A stretch of DNA of 64,000 nucleotides from assembly GCA_015075185.1 (NCBI GenBank), contig JABTUW010000002.1:1054001-1118000 (forward strand), written 5' to 3'. Below the pieces are notes generated by a model that searched no databases, was not told where the DNA came from, and worked only from the letters and a program-made list of their open reading frames with translations. The first letter of the stretch is position 1; each line of letters starts with the position of its first letter. The translations under genes and the position numbers were made by a program. This stretch comes from Anaerolineales bacterium. GTDB lineage: Bacteria > Chloroflexota > Anaerolineae > 4572-78 > J111. This document shows, piece after piece, positions 15,923 to 24,235 of this stretch.

Positions 15923-16873
15923 ATGGAATACAAGGACTATTACAAAATTCTGGATTTGGAAAAAAATGCCACCGAAAAAGAGATCAAAGCCGCCTTTCGT
16001 AAGTTAGCCCGTAAATATCATCCCGACGTGAATCCCAACGACCCGCAAGCCGAAGCCAAGTTCAAGGAGATCAACGAGGCCAACGAGGTCCTGAGCGACC
16101 CGGCAAAGCGGGCCAAGTACGACCAACTGGGGGCAGACTGGCAGCGCTGGCAGCAGACCGGCGGACGACCTAATGACTTCAACTGGGGTCAATATGCCAC
16201 TGGCCCTGAGGGGCAGCGCGTTCACGTTCGCTATGCCTCGCCAGAAGATTTGGAAGACATGTTCGGCGGGGACAGTCCCTTCTCCGATTTCTTTACCAGC
16301 ATCTTTGGTGGTGTGAGTGGCAGCCGGGGCACACGTCCTGGTGGCTTTGAATACCGCCCCCGACCGCAGTCAGGCGAGGACTTTGAACACCCGGTTGAGA
16401 TCAGCCTGGCCGAGGCTTATCATGGCACGACTCGCTTGCTGACCAAAGATGGCCGGCGGCTGGAGGTCAAGATTCCCGCCGGGGCCAAAACCGGCACCAA
16501 AGTGCGCATGCGCGGTGAGGGCGGTCCGGGGATGGCCGGCGGCCAGGCGGGCGACCTGTATCTGACGGTTGAGGTTAAGCCCGACCCGCGCTTTGAACGC
16601 AAAGAGGACGATTTGTACGTTACCGTGCCGGTTGACCTCTACACGGCGGTGTTGGGCGGCGCACTCCGCGTACCAACCCTGGCCGGCGATGTTAATCTCA
16701 AAATTCCGGCTGGCTCGCAAAATGGGCAAAGCTTCCGGCTGCGCGGCAAGGGCATGCCCAAGCTGGGCAAAGCCAAAGAACATGGCGACCTGTACGCCCG
16801 GCTTGAGGTGCGCCTGCCAACCCAACTGACACCTAAGCAGCGTGAACTCTTTGAACAACTCCGGCAAAGCTAG
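15923..16873 (+). CDS. DnaJ-family co-chaperone without zinc finger (CbpA type)
   Basis: 316 residues: an N-terminal J domain with the HPD motif at 33-35 (KYHPDVNPND), a Gly/Phe-containing linker around MFGGDSPFSDFFTSIFGG, and two C-terminal substrate-binding domains (TKDGRRLEVKIPAGAKTGTK; PAGSQNGQSFRLRGKGMPKL). The CxxCxGxG zinc-finger repeats of DnaJ are absent, so it is a CbpA-like (class II) protein stimulating DnaK. It lies in the grpE operon and is followed 26 bases later by a CbpM-like gene, the partner expected for CbpA. Confidence 0.92.
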   Translation: MEYKDYYKILDLEKNATEKEIKAAFRKLARKYHPDVNPNDPQAEAKFKEINEANEVLSDPAKRAKYDQLGADWQRWQQTGGRPNDFNWGQYATGPEGQRVHVRYASPEDLEDMFGGDSPFSDFFTSIFGGVSGSRGTRPGGFEYRPRPQSGEDFEHPVEISLAEAYHGTTRLLTKDGRRLEVKIPAGAKTGTKVRMRGEGGPGMAGGQAGDLYLTVEVKPDPRFERKEDDLYVTVPVDLYTAVLGGALRVPTLAGDVNLKIPAGSQNGQSFRLRGKGMPKLGKAKEHGDLYARLEVRLPTQLTPKQRELFEQLRQS

Positions 16874-16899
16874 AAGGCGAGAAAGGAAGGAAGATAGAC

Positions 16900-17226
16900 A
16901 TGATGAACGGAAATCAATTTCCGGCTGAGGTGACCGCCCTTGCCCGGCGGTTGGGTCTCTCGCCCGATACGATCCATTACTGTTTGGAAGTTGAACTGGT
17001 GGGACAATCCCTGGCTGATCCTGACCTGGTCGAATTGCGCCGGGTGCGCCGCTTGCTTGATTTGGAGGTCAACTTAGCCGGGGTAGAGATCATCCTGCGC
17101 ATGCGCCAACGAATACGGGCGATGCAGACCCAGCTAGAAGCTATGGCTTCTGAAATGGCTGCCATCCAGAGCCATTTTGAGAGTCAAATTCGAGAGCTGG
17201 AGCGGCGGCTGGCCCGCGAGGTATAA
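16900..17226 (+). CDS. CbpM-like chaperone modulator (MerR-type HTH plus coiled coil)
   Basis: 108 residues: a short N-terminal MerR-like helix-turn-helix (VTALARRLGLSPDTIHYCLE), then a long charged helix to the C-terminus predicted to coil. CbpM-type proteins bind and restrain the J domain of CbpA. AAGGAAGGAAG precedes the first of two adjacent ATG codons. Position right after the CbpA-like gene supports the call; an HspR-like repressor of the operon is the main alternative. Confidence 0.7.
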   Translation: MMNGNQFPAEVTALARRLGLSPDTIHYCLEVELVGQSLADPDLVELRRVRRLLDLEVNLAGVEIILRMRQRIRAMQTQLEAMASEMAAIQSHFESQIRELERRLAREV

Positions 17227-17250
17227 AGTTCAGAACAAACTATTTGTGAG

Positions 17251-17283
17251 GAGTGCGGAGTTCATCCCGCACTCTTTTGTTTT
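17251..17283 (+). terminator. Rho-independent terminator of the grpE-dnaJ operon
   Basis: GAGTGCGG and CCGCACTC form an 8-bp stem with an 8-base loop followed by TTTTGTTTT, 25 bases after the last gene of the operon. Confidence 0.85.
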
Positions 17284-17359
17284 GGACAAGGTTCATCGTA
17301 CCGGCTAATTTGCCATCGCTTAAAAAAATCCTAAAATCTCTCAGATTGCAGAACTGTGC

Positions 17360-17392
17360 AGACCTCAAAGGTCTTAAAGACCTTTGAGGTCT
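17360..17392. repeat. 16-bp palindrome (AGACCTCAAAGGTCTT)
   Basis: A perfect 16-bp inverted repeat around a single A, 20 bases before the MFS start. A shorter relative (AAGGTCTT-t-AAGACCTT) lies near 4.41 kb, so it is a dispersed repeat; it could also act as an operator, but nothing shows that. Confidence 0.6.
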
Positions 17393-17411
17393 AAACTTGG
17401 AAGGGGGCTGA

Positions 17412-18881
17412 GTGCAACCACAGGTTGATTACAGTCGTAAATGGTATGTGATGGCGGCGGTGGCCATGAGTATTTTGTTGGCGACAATTGACGGCAGTAT
17501 TGTCAATGTCGCCCTGCCCACTCTGGTCCACGATCTGCAAACTGAGTTTGCCGTTGTCTCATGGGTGATCCTGGCTTATCTGCTGGCCATGACGACGCTG
17601 ATGCCCAGCGTCGGACGGCTGGGGGATATGATCGGCAAGAAGTCCATTTATACGGCCGGTTTTGTTGTTTTTACCGCCGGTTCGGTCCTGTGCGGCTTGT
17701 CGCCAACGGTCTATTGGCTGATCGGCTTCCGGGTGCTGCAAGCGGTCGGCGCGGCGATGGTGCTGGCCCTGGGTGGGGCCATCCTGACCGAGGCTTTCCC
17801 ACCCTCGGAACGAGGTAAAGCCCTGGGGTTGTTTGGCACGTTTGTCTCGATTGGGGTGGTGCTGGGGCCAACCCTGGGCGGCATTTTGATTGAGACCCTT
17901 TCCTGGCACTGGATTTTCTTTGTCAACCTGCCTGTTGGGATTGTCGGGGTGTGGATGTCGCTACGCTATGTGCCTGCCTCACCGCCCGCCGGCAAGCAGA
18001 CCTTTGACTATGCCGGAGCTGTCACCCTGTTTGTCAGTTTACTCTGTTTCTTGTTAGCCCTAACGTTGGGACAGCAGCTCGGCTTTGGCCAGACTCCAAC
18101 CCTGCTGCTCTTTACCGGCTGGCTGCTCTTTCTGGCCTTGTTTATCTGGCTCGAACTGCGCCTCAGCCAGCCAATGATTAATCTGCGCCTCTTCCGTAAT
18201 AGTCTCTTCAGCATCAACCTGGTGACGGCCTTTTTGACTTTTGTCGCCATTTCCGGGATTTTTATTTTGATGCCGTTTTACCTGGAAAATGTGTTAGGCT
18301 ATGACACTTCCCAGGTTGGTTATATGCTGGCCGTGGTGCCGGTCGCCCTGGGCCTCACCGCACCCATTTCTGGTTCACTGTCGGACCGCCTGGGCACCCG
18401 CCCGGTCACAGTTGTCGGCCTGCTGGCCCTGGCGATTGGCTACTTTACAGCCGGCACACTGACGGCCGAAACGGGTGTGCTTGGTTATGTATTGCGCTTG
18501 TTGCCCATTGGCATCGGTATGGGCATCTTTCAATCGCCCAACAACAGCGCGATTTTGGGCAGCGCGCCTCGCCATCAACTGGGGGTTGTGTCCGGCTTGC
18601 TTTCGACTACCCGGACCCTGGGGCAGACGACCGGCGTCGCTATTTTGGGGGCGCTCTGGTCCGGCCGGGTCGCTCTTTATGCGGGCGGCCTGGTACGAGG
18701 TGGAGCTACGGCTGCGCCCAAGGCAGCCCAACTGGCGGGCCTAAAAGATACCCTCCAAGGGGTAGTCATATTGATGATTCTGGCACTGGGGCTGAGTGTG
18801 TGGGGGCTTATCCAGGAACGCCGGAGCGGGCAGTTGGTGAAACCCATGGTCATCGACTCGAGCCCGAATGTAGAAATTTAG
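17412..18881 (+). CDS. MFS drug-resistance transporter, DHA2 (EmrB/QacA) family
   Basis: 489 residues with the DHA2 hallmarks: LLATIDGSIVNVALPTL in the first helix, the loop 2-3 motif GRLGDMIGKKSIYTAG, and motif C GVVLGPTLGGIL in helix 5. Hydrophobic segments fit 14 membrane helices. These transporters export drugs or metabolites using the proton gradient. The GTG start follows GGAAGGGGG. No regulator is adjacent and no EmrA partner is present, so the substrate is open. Confidence 0.88.
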   Translation: MQPQVDYSRKWYVMAAVAMSILLATIDGSIVNVALPTLVHDLQTEFAVVSWVILAYLLAMTTLMPSVGRLGDMIGKKSIYTAGFVVFTAGSVLCGLSPTVYWLIGFRVLQAVGAAMVLALGGAILTEAFPPSERGKALGLFGTFVSIGVVLGPTLGGILIETLSWHWIFFVNLPVGIVGVWMSLRYVPASPPAGKQTFDYAGAVTLFVSLLCFLLALTLGQQLGFGQTPTLLLFTGWLLFLALFIWLELRLSQPMINLRLFRNSLFSINLVTAFLTFVAISGIFILMPFYLENVLGYDTSQVGYMLAVVPVALGLTAPISGSLSDRLGTRPVTVVGLLALAIGYFTAGTLTAETGVLGYVLRLLPIGIGMGIFQSPNNSAILGSAPRHQLGVVSGLLSTTRTLGQTTGVAILGALWSGRVALYAGGLVRGGATAAPKAAQLAGLKDTLQGVVILMILALGLSVWGLIQERRSGQLVKPMVIDSSPNVEI

Positions 18882-18908
18882 GAATATCGGTAAAGGAGAT
18901 CGTTCATT

Positions 18909-19667
18909 TTGCGCAACGGGTATTACGTTCCTAAAAAAGCATTGGTAATTGTCGCCCATCCTGACGATATCGAGTTTTCTTGCGCCGGGACAGTGGCGCG
19001 CTGGGTCAAGGATGGCTGTGAGGTGATCTACGTGCTTTGCACCAGCGGCGATGTCGGCATCGCCGAGCCGGGGATGACCAGGGCCAGGGCTACCGAAATC
19101 CGGGAGGCCGAACAACTGGCCGCCGCGGAAGTGGTCGGCGTTAAAGAGGTTGTTTTTTTACGCGAGCCGGATGGGATGCTGGAAAACACCATCGCTCTGC
19201 GCAAGCAGCTGGTCCGCGAAATCCGGCGCTTTAAACCGGAGGTGGTTATCTGCGGCGACCCGACAGTAGTTTGGGCCGGTGAGAGTTATATCAATCATCC
19301 TGACCACCGGGCGGCGGCCGGAGCAGCCATTGACGCGGTTTTTCCGGCAGCCGGCCAGCCTAATTTATTTGAAGAACTGGCTGAAGAAGGTTTGACCGCG
19401 CACAAAGTCCGCCGGGTTTATGTGCAAGCCTGGGATGACAAGACCGCCGATGCCTTTGTCAATATCAGCGAGACAATTGGCCTGAAAATCGAGGCCCTCA
19501 AAAAGCACGTCAGCCAGATGGGGGAGTGGGACCCGGAACCGATGGTGCGCGAGTGGGCCGCTCTGGCCGCCAAAGGTAAAGAAATGGAGTATGCCGAAGC
19601 GTACCGGGTAATTAGTTTGGTCAGCGATGAAGACTTTGCCAAAACCCAGGCTTCTGAGCACGCTTGA
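18909..19667 (+). CDS. PIG-L/LmbE-family deacetylase
   Basis: 252 residues. The zinc-site motif VAHPDDIEFSCAG (H17, D19, D20) and NHPDHRAA further on are diagnostic of PIG-L deacetylases, which remove acetyl groups from amino sugars or related small molecules. The start is TTG with AAAGGAGAT about nine bases upstream; no ATG is suitably placed. It follows the MFS gene by 27 bases and may share its transcript, hinting at a made-and-exported or detoxified glycoside (inference). Confidence 0.9.
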   Translation: MRNGYYVPKKALVIVAHPDDIEFSCAGTVARWVKDGCEVIYVLCTSGDVGIAEPGMTRARATEIREAEQLAAAEVVGVKEVVFLREPDGMLENTIALRKQLVREIRRFKPEVVICGDPTVVWAGESYINHPDHRAAAGAAIDAVFPAAGQPNLFEELAEEGLTAHKVRRVYVQAWDDKTADAFVNISETIGLKIEALKKHVSQMGEWDPEPMVREWAALAAKGKEMEYAEAYRVISLVSDEDFAKTQASEHA

Positions 19668-19719
19668 TTAGGGATAATTTTACCACAGAGGTCGCTGAGA
19701 ACGCCGAGAAAGTAGAAAC

Positions 19720-19847
19720 TAACCCTGAGTTCGACGTTTTCCCGAAAACAGACAGGATTTACAGGATTAACAAGATTTTTGACCAATTTTTATCCTGTAA
19801 ATCTTGTCAATCCTGTCGAGAAATAAAAAACCTCCGAATTGAGGTTA
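19720..19847. repeat. MITE-like dispersed element, copy 2
   Basis: Second copy of the 128-bp element at 15775-15902, with the same terminal inverted repeats (TAACCCTGAGTTCGACGTTTT / CCTCCGAATTGAGGTTA) and the same internal palindrome. It lies between convergent genes. The flanks (ACCACAGAGGTCGCTGAGAA on the left, and an oppositely oriented CCTCTGCGG on the right) suggest it sits inside a larger imperfect palindrome. Confidence 0.75.
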
Positions 19848-19886
19848 GAAACTAAAAAACTCTACATTCCGGTGGCCTCTGCGGTT

Positions 19887-20276
19887 TTATGAATGAGTTG
19901 GGCAGACCACCGTTTCCAGCAGATGATTGAGCATCGCGGCAGGGTCGGTGCAGAGACCGGCGTGAACGGACGAGGTCTGGATGATACTGCTGCGCGGGGA
20001 GACCAGCCAGTGAAAACGGTCGGCCAGGGGAAGCTGGCCAATGGGGCCGGAGGCCGGCCCACCCGCACAGAGCAAAGGGATCAGAGCCAGGTGACGTTCG
20101 ACATCCTCCGGATCAAGGCGAGAGTCGAGCATAGCCAGGCGCTGCCGGTCCAGGGCAATACGCGCGCCTAAAAAGCGCCGGGAGCGGCAAAAGAGAATTA
20201 CCCCGGCGTTGATAAACTCCTCTCGTTCGACCCGTGGCACAACGCGGACAATGGCATAATCAAATGAACTAGGCAC
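19887..20276 (-). CDS. DUF3037-family protein, partner of HipA-like kinase
   Basis: 129 residues from a GTG start (VPSSFDYAIVRVVPRVEREE), which matches the DUF3037 N-terminus; FINAGVILFCR is also typical. It overlaps the end of the HipA-like kinase gene by eight bases, so the two are translationally coupled. DUF3037 genes are recurrently found with HipA-like kinases; its molecular role is unknown. A longer reading frame upstream is rejected because it would be wholly inside the kinase gene. Confidence 0.8.
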   Translation of the reverse strand: MPSSFDYAIVRVVPRVEREEFINAGVILFCRSRRFLGARIALDRQRLAMLDSRLDPEDVERHLALIPLLCAGGPASGPIGQLPLADRFHWLVSPRSSIIQTSSVHAGLCTDPAAMLNHLLETVVCPTHS

Positions 20277-21054
20277 GGGCACGGATGGCCTCCTCGACAA
20301 ATTCTCGCGGCGACTCCAGCCGCCGGTGGAGATAGGCAGCGTAGGCGGCCCGGTGTTCGGCATGGTCGGCAAAACTGGCTTCGCTGTTGAGCCAGGCAGC
20401 CGGAATGAGACTCACGACACTGTCAATGATCTCTGGCGTCAGGCGGGCGCTTAGAGCGGCATCGGCGGCCGGCAGGTCATCGGCAAAAGGCAGCAGAACG
20501 TGTTCTTTGATCTGGGGAAAACGGCTGCGGCTGCGCGCCAGGTAATCGTTCCAACTGTGGTGAAAGTAGAGACAGGCCCCGTGATCAATCAGCCAGGGCC
20601 GCTGCTGCCACATCAGAATGTTAGTGTTGCGCGGCGTCCGGTCCACGTTGGTCACGTAGCTGTCAAACCAGACCACGGCCGAGGCCAGTGCCGGCCCCAG
20701 CGGGTTTAGCAGGGGATCGAAGGCAAATGCGCCGGGAAGATAGGCCAGGGCCAGGTTGAGGCCGGCGCTGGCCTTGATCAGGTCTTGAATTTCAGGGTCG
20801 GGTTCGGAGCGGCCCAGGGCCGGATCGAGGTGAGCAAAGACGATTTCCGGCACGGGCAGGTCCAGCGCCCTGGCCAGTTCTCCAGCCACAAGTTCGGCAA
20901 TAAGGGCTTTGGGGCCTTGTCCTGCCCCGCAGAATTTCAACACGTAGAGCTGCTGGTCGTCGGCCTCGACGATGGCCGGCAGCGAACCTCCCTCGCGCAG
21001 CGGGGTGACGTAACGTATGGCGGTAATGGTGCGGATCTCAGTTAATTCCTTCAT
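20269..21054 (-). CDS. HipA-like Ser/Thr kinase family protein
   Basis: 261 residues with a HipA-type kinase core: a nucleotide-binding lysine candidate K40 (YVLKFCG), the catalytic loop TNVDRTPRNTNIL (D138) and the metal-binding DHG (LIDHGACLYF, D157). It lacks the N-terminal subdomain of classical HipA and has no HipB-type antitoxin neighbour; instead it is coupled to DUF3037. The start MKELTEIRTITAIRY is chosen; an upstream ATG would add 33 unrelated residues. Substrate unknown. Confidence 0.78.
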   Translation of the reverse strand: MKELTEIRTITAIRYVTPLREGGSLPAIVEADDQQLYVLKFCGAGQGPKALIAELVAGELARALDLPVPEIVFAHLDPALGRSEPDPEIQDLIKASAGLNLALAYLPGAFAFDPLLNPLGPALASAVVWFDSYVTNVDRTPRNTNILMWQQRPWLIDHGACLYFHHSWNDYLARSRSRFPQIKEHVLLPFADDLPAADAALSARLTPEIIDSVVSLIPAAWLNSEASFADHAEHRAAYAAYLHRRLESPREFVEEAIRARA

Positions 21055-21275
21055 CCTGAAATTATGCCGAAGAATAGCCAGCAACGCAAGCCGGTCAACG
21101 GGTAAAGATGCCTTGCATATGCTCCATGAGCAAGGTAAAATTATTGTAGTCATAATTTCCCCGGGTATTTTCTACAAAACTAAGGAAGGCTTAAGCTAGA
21201 AATTGTAAGATGTAAACTCAAAAAGCGTCTCTTGGAAAGTGGATAAGGGATAATTTAGGTTTAAGGAATAATTCA

Positions 21276-22565
21276 ATGAACAAATTTATCAAGGCGGTGT
21301 TGATTGCTTTCTCCTTGTTGATGCTCGTTGTAGTCTCTTTCGCGGGTGGGGTACTCTTTGCTAATAATGATTTCCTCAAGCCGGGGGTGGTGCGAGCAGC
21401 CGACCAGCCGGCGGAGTTTGAGGTATTCTGGCAGGTCTGGAACATTGTGCAGAATCATTTTGTTGACCGGTCGGCCCTCGACCCGCAGGCGCTGACTTAT
21501 GGCGCTATCAACGGCCTGATTACTGCCCTGGGTGATGAGGGCCATACCCGCTTTTTAACCCCAGAAGAGGTGGCCGACCAGCAGACCAGTATTTCCGGCA
21601 AATTCTATGGGATTGGGGCGCACGTTGGGGTAGAGAACGGCCTGCCGGTGATTGTCGCTCCGTTTGATGGCTCGCCGGCAGCCAAAGCAGGGATCAAGGC
21701 CGGCGACATCATCCTGGAGGTGAACGGCGAAGATGTGACTACCCTCCCTTTGAATGAGGTCGTGGATCGAATTCGGGGTGAGGAGGGGACTGAAGTGACC
21801 ATTGCTGTTTTCCGTCCTGATTCCGATGAGAGCCTGGAATTTAAACTCGTCCGGGCTGAGATCAAGATTCCGGCCGCCTTGTGGGCGATGGCGCCGGGGA
21901 CAAAAGTCGCCGTGATTCGGATGACCCAGTTTAACGCTAATTTGGATGACGAGTTAAAGAAGACGGTCAAAGAGGCGGAAGCCGCCGGGGCAACGCAGTT
22001 TGTGGTAGATGTGCGCAACAATCCGGGCGGCCTGCTGGAGCAGGCGGTCAAAGTGACCAGCGAATTTTTGAAGGACGGCAATGTGCTCTTGCAGGAAGAC
22101 GCGCAGGGCAAACGTGAAACTTTCGAGGTCAAGCCGGGGGGCGTTGCCACCGATATTCCAATCGTGGTGTTGATCAATCGCGGTTCCGCCAGCGCCGCCG
22201 AAATTTTCGCCGGAGCGATCCAGGATAATAAGCGCGGTACGGTTTTGGGCGAAACAACCTTTGGTACAGGGACAGTGTTGCAGCCCTTTGAATTGGACGA
22301 CGGCTCCGGCTTGCTGCTGGGTACCAGCCAGTGGCTCACCCCGCAGGGCCGCCTCATTCGCAAACAGGGCATAGAACCTGACGTGGAGGTAAAGTTGCCG
22401 GTCGGGGCCACCATGACCACCCCGCCCGAATTGGAGACCATGACTCAGGCGGACCTGCTCAAGAGCGAGGATATCCAGTTGCTCAAGGCTTTGGAACACC
22501 TGAAAGCGATCCCGGAAGTTAGCATCGAGAGTGAGACCAAGCCAGGCGTGGATACAAGCAAATAG
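21276..22565 (+). CDS. S41-family C-terminal processing peptidase (CtpA-like), catalytic Lys replaced
   Basis: 429 residues: an N-terminal membrane anchor (AVLIAFSLLMLVVVSFAGGV), a PDZ domain (about 110-190; GSPAAKAGIKAGDIILEVNG) and the S41 core. The nucleophile Ser aligns to S306 in INRGSASAAEIFAGA. Twenty-five residues on, where the family has Lys in TFGKG, this protein has Thr331 (ETTFGTGTVLQ, codon ACA). It may use other residues, be a scaffold, or represent a lineage-wide variant. AAGGAA precedes the ATG. It would act outside the membrane on protein C-termini. Confidence 0.85.
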   Translation: MNKFIKAVLIAFSLLMLVVVSFAGGVLFANNDFLKPGVVRAADQPAEFEVFWQVWNIVQNHFVDRSALDPQALTYGAINGLITALGDEGHTRFLTPEEVADQQTSISGKFYGIGAHVGVENGLPVIVAPFDGSPAAKAGIKAGDIILEVNGEDVTTLPLNEVVDRIRGEEGTEVTIAVFRPDSDESLEFKLVRAEIKIPAALWAMAPGTKVAVIRMTQFNANLDDELKKTVKEAEAAGATQFVVDVRNNPGGLLEQAVKVTSEFLKDGNVLLQEDAQGKRETFEVKPGGVATDIPIVVLINRGSASAAEIFAGAIQDNKRGTVLGETTFGTGTVLQPFELDDGSGLLLGTSQWLTPQGRLIRKQGIEPDVEVKLPVGATMTTPPELETMTQADLLKSEDIQLLKALEHLKAIPEVSIESETKPGVDTSK

Positions 22566-22602
22566 TTAAGGCAACTATCCACGATAAGTGTTGATCTTGT
22601 CA

Positions 22603-22636
22603 ATGGGGCCGTAGCGCAGTACGGCCCCATTTTTGT
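22603..22636 (+). terminator. Rho-independent terminator after the S41 protease gene
   Basis: ATGGGGCCGTA and TACGGCCCCAT form a perfect 11-bp stem with a 6-base loop, followed by TTTTTGTTT. It separates convergent genes; the T-run serves only the rightward transcript. Confidence 0.85.
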
Positions 22637-22638
22637 TT

Positions 22639-24222
22639 CTAGTCACCCGTTTCTTTTTTGCCTAACTCTTCCAATTCTTGCTTGATTTCTTCGATTTTGC
22701 TTCTGGTCGCGTCAATTTCATTCCGAAGGTTGGTTGGTGTATTGAGAATACCGTGTTGAGCCTCTTGCTCTTCTAACTTGTTCAGGTTTTGGGTGTAGAT
22801 CGTTAGTTGCCGACGCAAATGCTGGATACGGGTGCTATCACCCACACTGGGAGCAGGAGGTGGGGCGACATCAGGGGCGGCGGGCCGGTTACTCACATAC
22901 TTTTGATAGCTACCAAAAAAGTTTTCAAGTAAAGGGATGGCCAGATTAACCGTGGACAAGTTCAACAACCAATCGCCGATAGAGTCAGCATGAGTACTGT
23001 TAAGATAAGGCATCAATCCCATGACTCGCTGTTTTGTTTCGGCCGGCAGTTTGTTCAAACGTTCTGTTTGCCCAGCTTGCCAATTGTTCCAAACGGTCTC
23101 ATCACCTGTACGCGCAATTAGTTCGTCGGCCACCCAATCACAGAAGACCAGCGAGAAAGGACGATAGCGCATAGTATCTCCTCGCTCAGCTAAAATCAAG
23201 CCGCGTTTTTCCAAAGCCAGTAGGGTACGTTCAACCCCACCATAGAAACGTTTAAGCTGTTCCAGGGTATCACCGCCGCCCACACCGCCGCCTCGTTCCA
23301 GATGACGGAGCGCCTTGATTGTTAGCACGACACGCTGATCTGCCGGCGAATGATGCCAATAATCACTAAATACCGGGGCAGCTTTCTCGCGAAACTCGGC
23401 ATTGAGTAAACGGCGACGCAACTGGGTGTCCTCCACCTGACGATAAGCTTCATACAGGAATGAGCAAGCCATTTGCAAGAAATAGGGGTGCGGTCCGGCG
23501 ATTTCCAGAATATAGCCAATATCACGTCCCTGGAAAGCAATTTCGTTTTCGGCCAGATAAGTTTGGATCAGTGTTTCAGCTTCATCTTCAGAAAGAGGAC
23601 GCAGATTGACGTTGGCGAAAATATTGAAAAAGGGAGAGTCTTTGACCTCTTTGGAGTGGGTCAACTCCACCAATTCCTGCCGGCTGGACGTAATCAAAGC
23701 CAGATGATGATGAATGGCCATAGCTCGCAAGCCGCTGAAAAAATCCAGGTCGAACTTTTCGTTTTGGGTCACTCTTTCGAATTCGTCGAGTAACAGCACA
23801 ATATGCAGATTAGTATCGTCTACAAAGCTAAATAGGTCATCTAACAGGAAAGTATCAATGGCAGACTCGCGGCAGACATCCTCAATGGATGTTTGCAAGG
23901 CTTGATTGTTAATTCGCCGCTTGATGGCTTGTAAAACCCGCTGCCAAAAATCAGTGGGGGTTTTGGTGGGATCAAGCATCTGTAAATCAAGATAGATAAA
24001 GATGTATTTATCCTCTGCAAATCCGGCCTGTCGGGTTACATCCTGGTGGGCCAGATACTTGAGCAGCGATGTTTTGCCAATGCGCCGCTCGCCGACAATC
24101 GAACTCGACTCAAATTCCGCATTGAGCAGACGGCTCTGTACTTGTTCAATCTCCCGCAGGCGACCGATAAAGCGGGCCGGATTAGTAATGGGATTACCAA
24201 AGGTGAAGGGGTTTGTCGTCAT
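22639..24222 (-). CDS. STAND/AAA-like ATPase with C-terminal coiled coil
   Basis: 527 residues. NPFTFGNPITNPARFIGR at the N-terminus, the P-loop GERRIGKTSLL (44-54) and Walker B HIVLLLDEFER (D146, E147) mark an Orc1/STAND-type ATPase, followed by winged-helix-like regions and a charged coiled coil (about 470-525). AAAAGGGAAG precedes the ATG. It is 13 bases downstream of a second ATPase gene with a closely similar N-terminal module, so the two probably form one operon. The protein has no signal or membrane segment and should be cytoplasmic. Confidence 0.8.
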   Translation of the reverse strand: MTTNPFTFGNPITNPARFIGRLREIEQVQSRLLNAEFESSSIVGERRIGKTSLLKYLAHQDVTRQAGFAEDKYIFIYLDLQMLDPTKTPTDFWQRVLQAIKRRINNQALQTSIEDVCRESAIDTFLLDDLFSFVDDTNLHIVLLLDEFERVTQNEKFDLDFFSGLRAMAIHHHLALITSSRQELVELTHSKEVKDSPFFNIFANVNLRPLSEDEAETLIQTYLAENEIAFQGRDIGYILEIAGPHPYFLQMACSFLYEAYRQVEDTQLRRRLLNAEFREKAAPVFSDYWHHSPADQRVVLTIKALRHLERGGGVGGGDTLEQLKRFYGGVERTLLALEKRGLILAERGDTMRYRPFSLVFCDWVADELIARTGDETVWNNWQAGQTERLNKLPAETKQRVMGLMPYLNSTHADSIGDWLLNLSTVNLAIPLLENFFGSYQKYVSNRPAAPDVAPPPAPSVGDSTRIQHLRRQLTIYTQNLNKLEEQEAQHGILNTPTNLRNEIDATRSKIEEIKQELEELGKKETGD

Positions 24223-24235
24223 TAATGCTTCCCTT

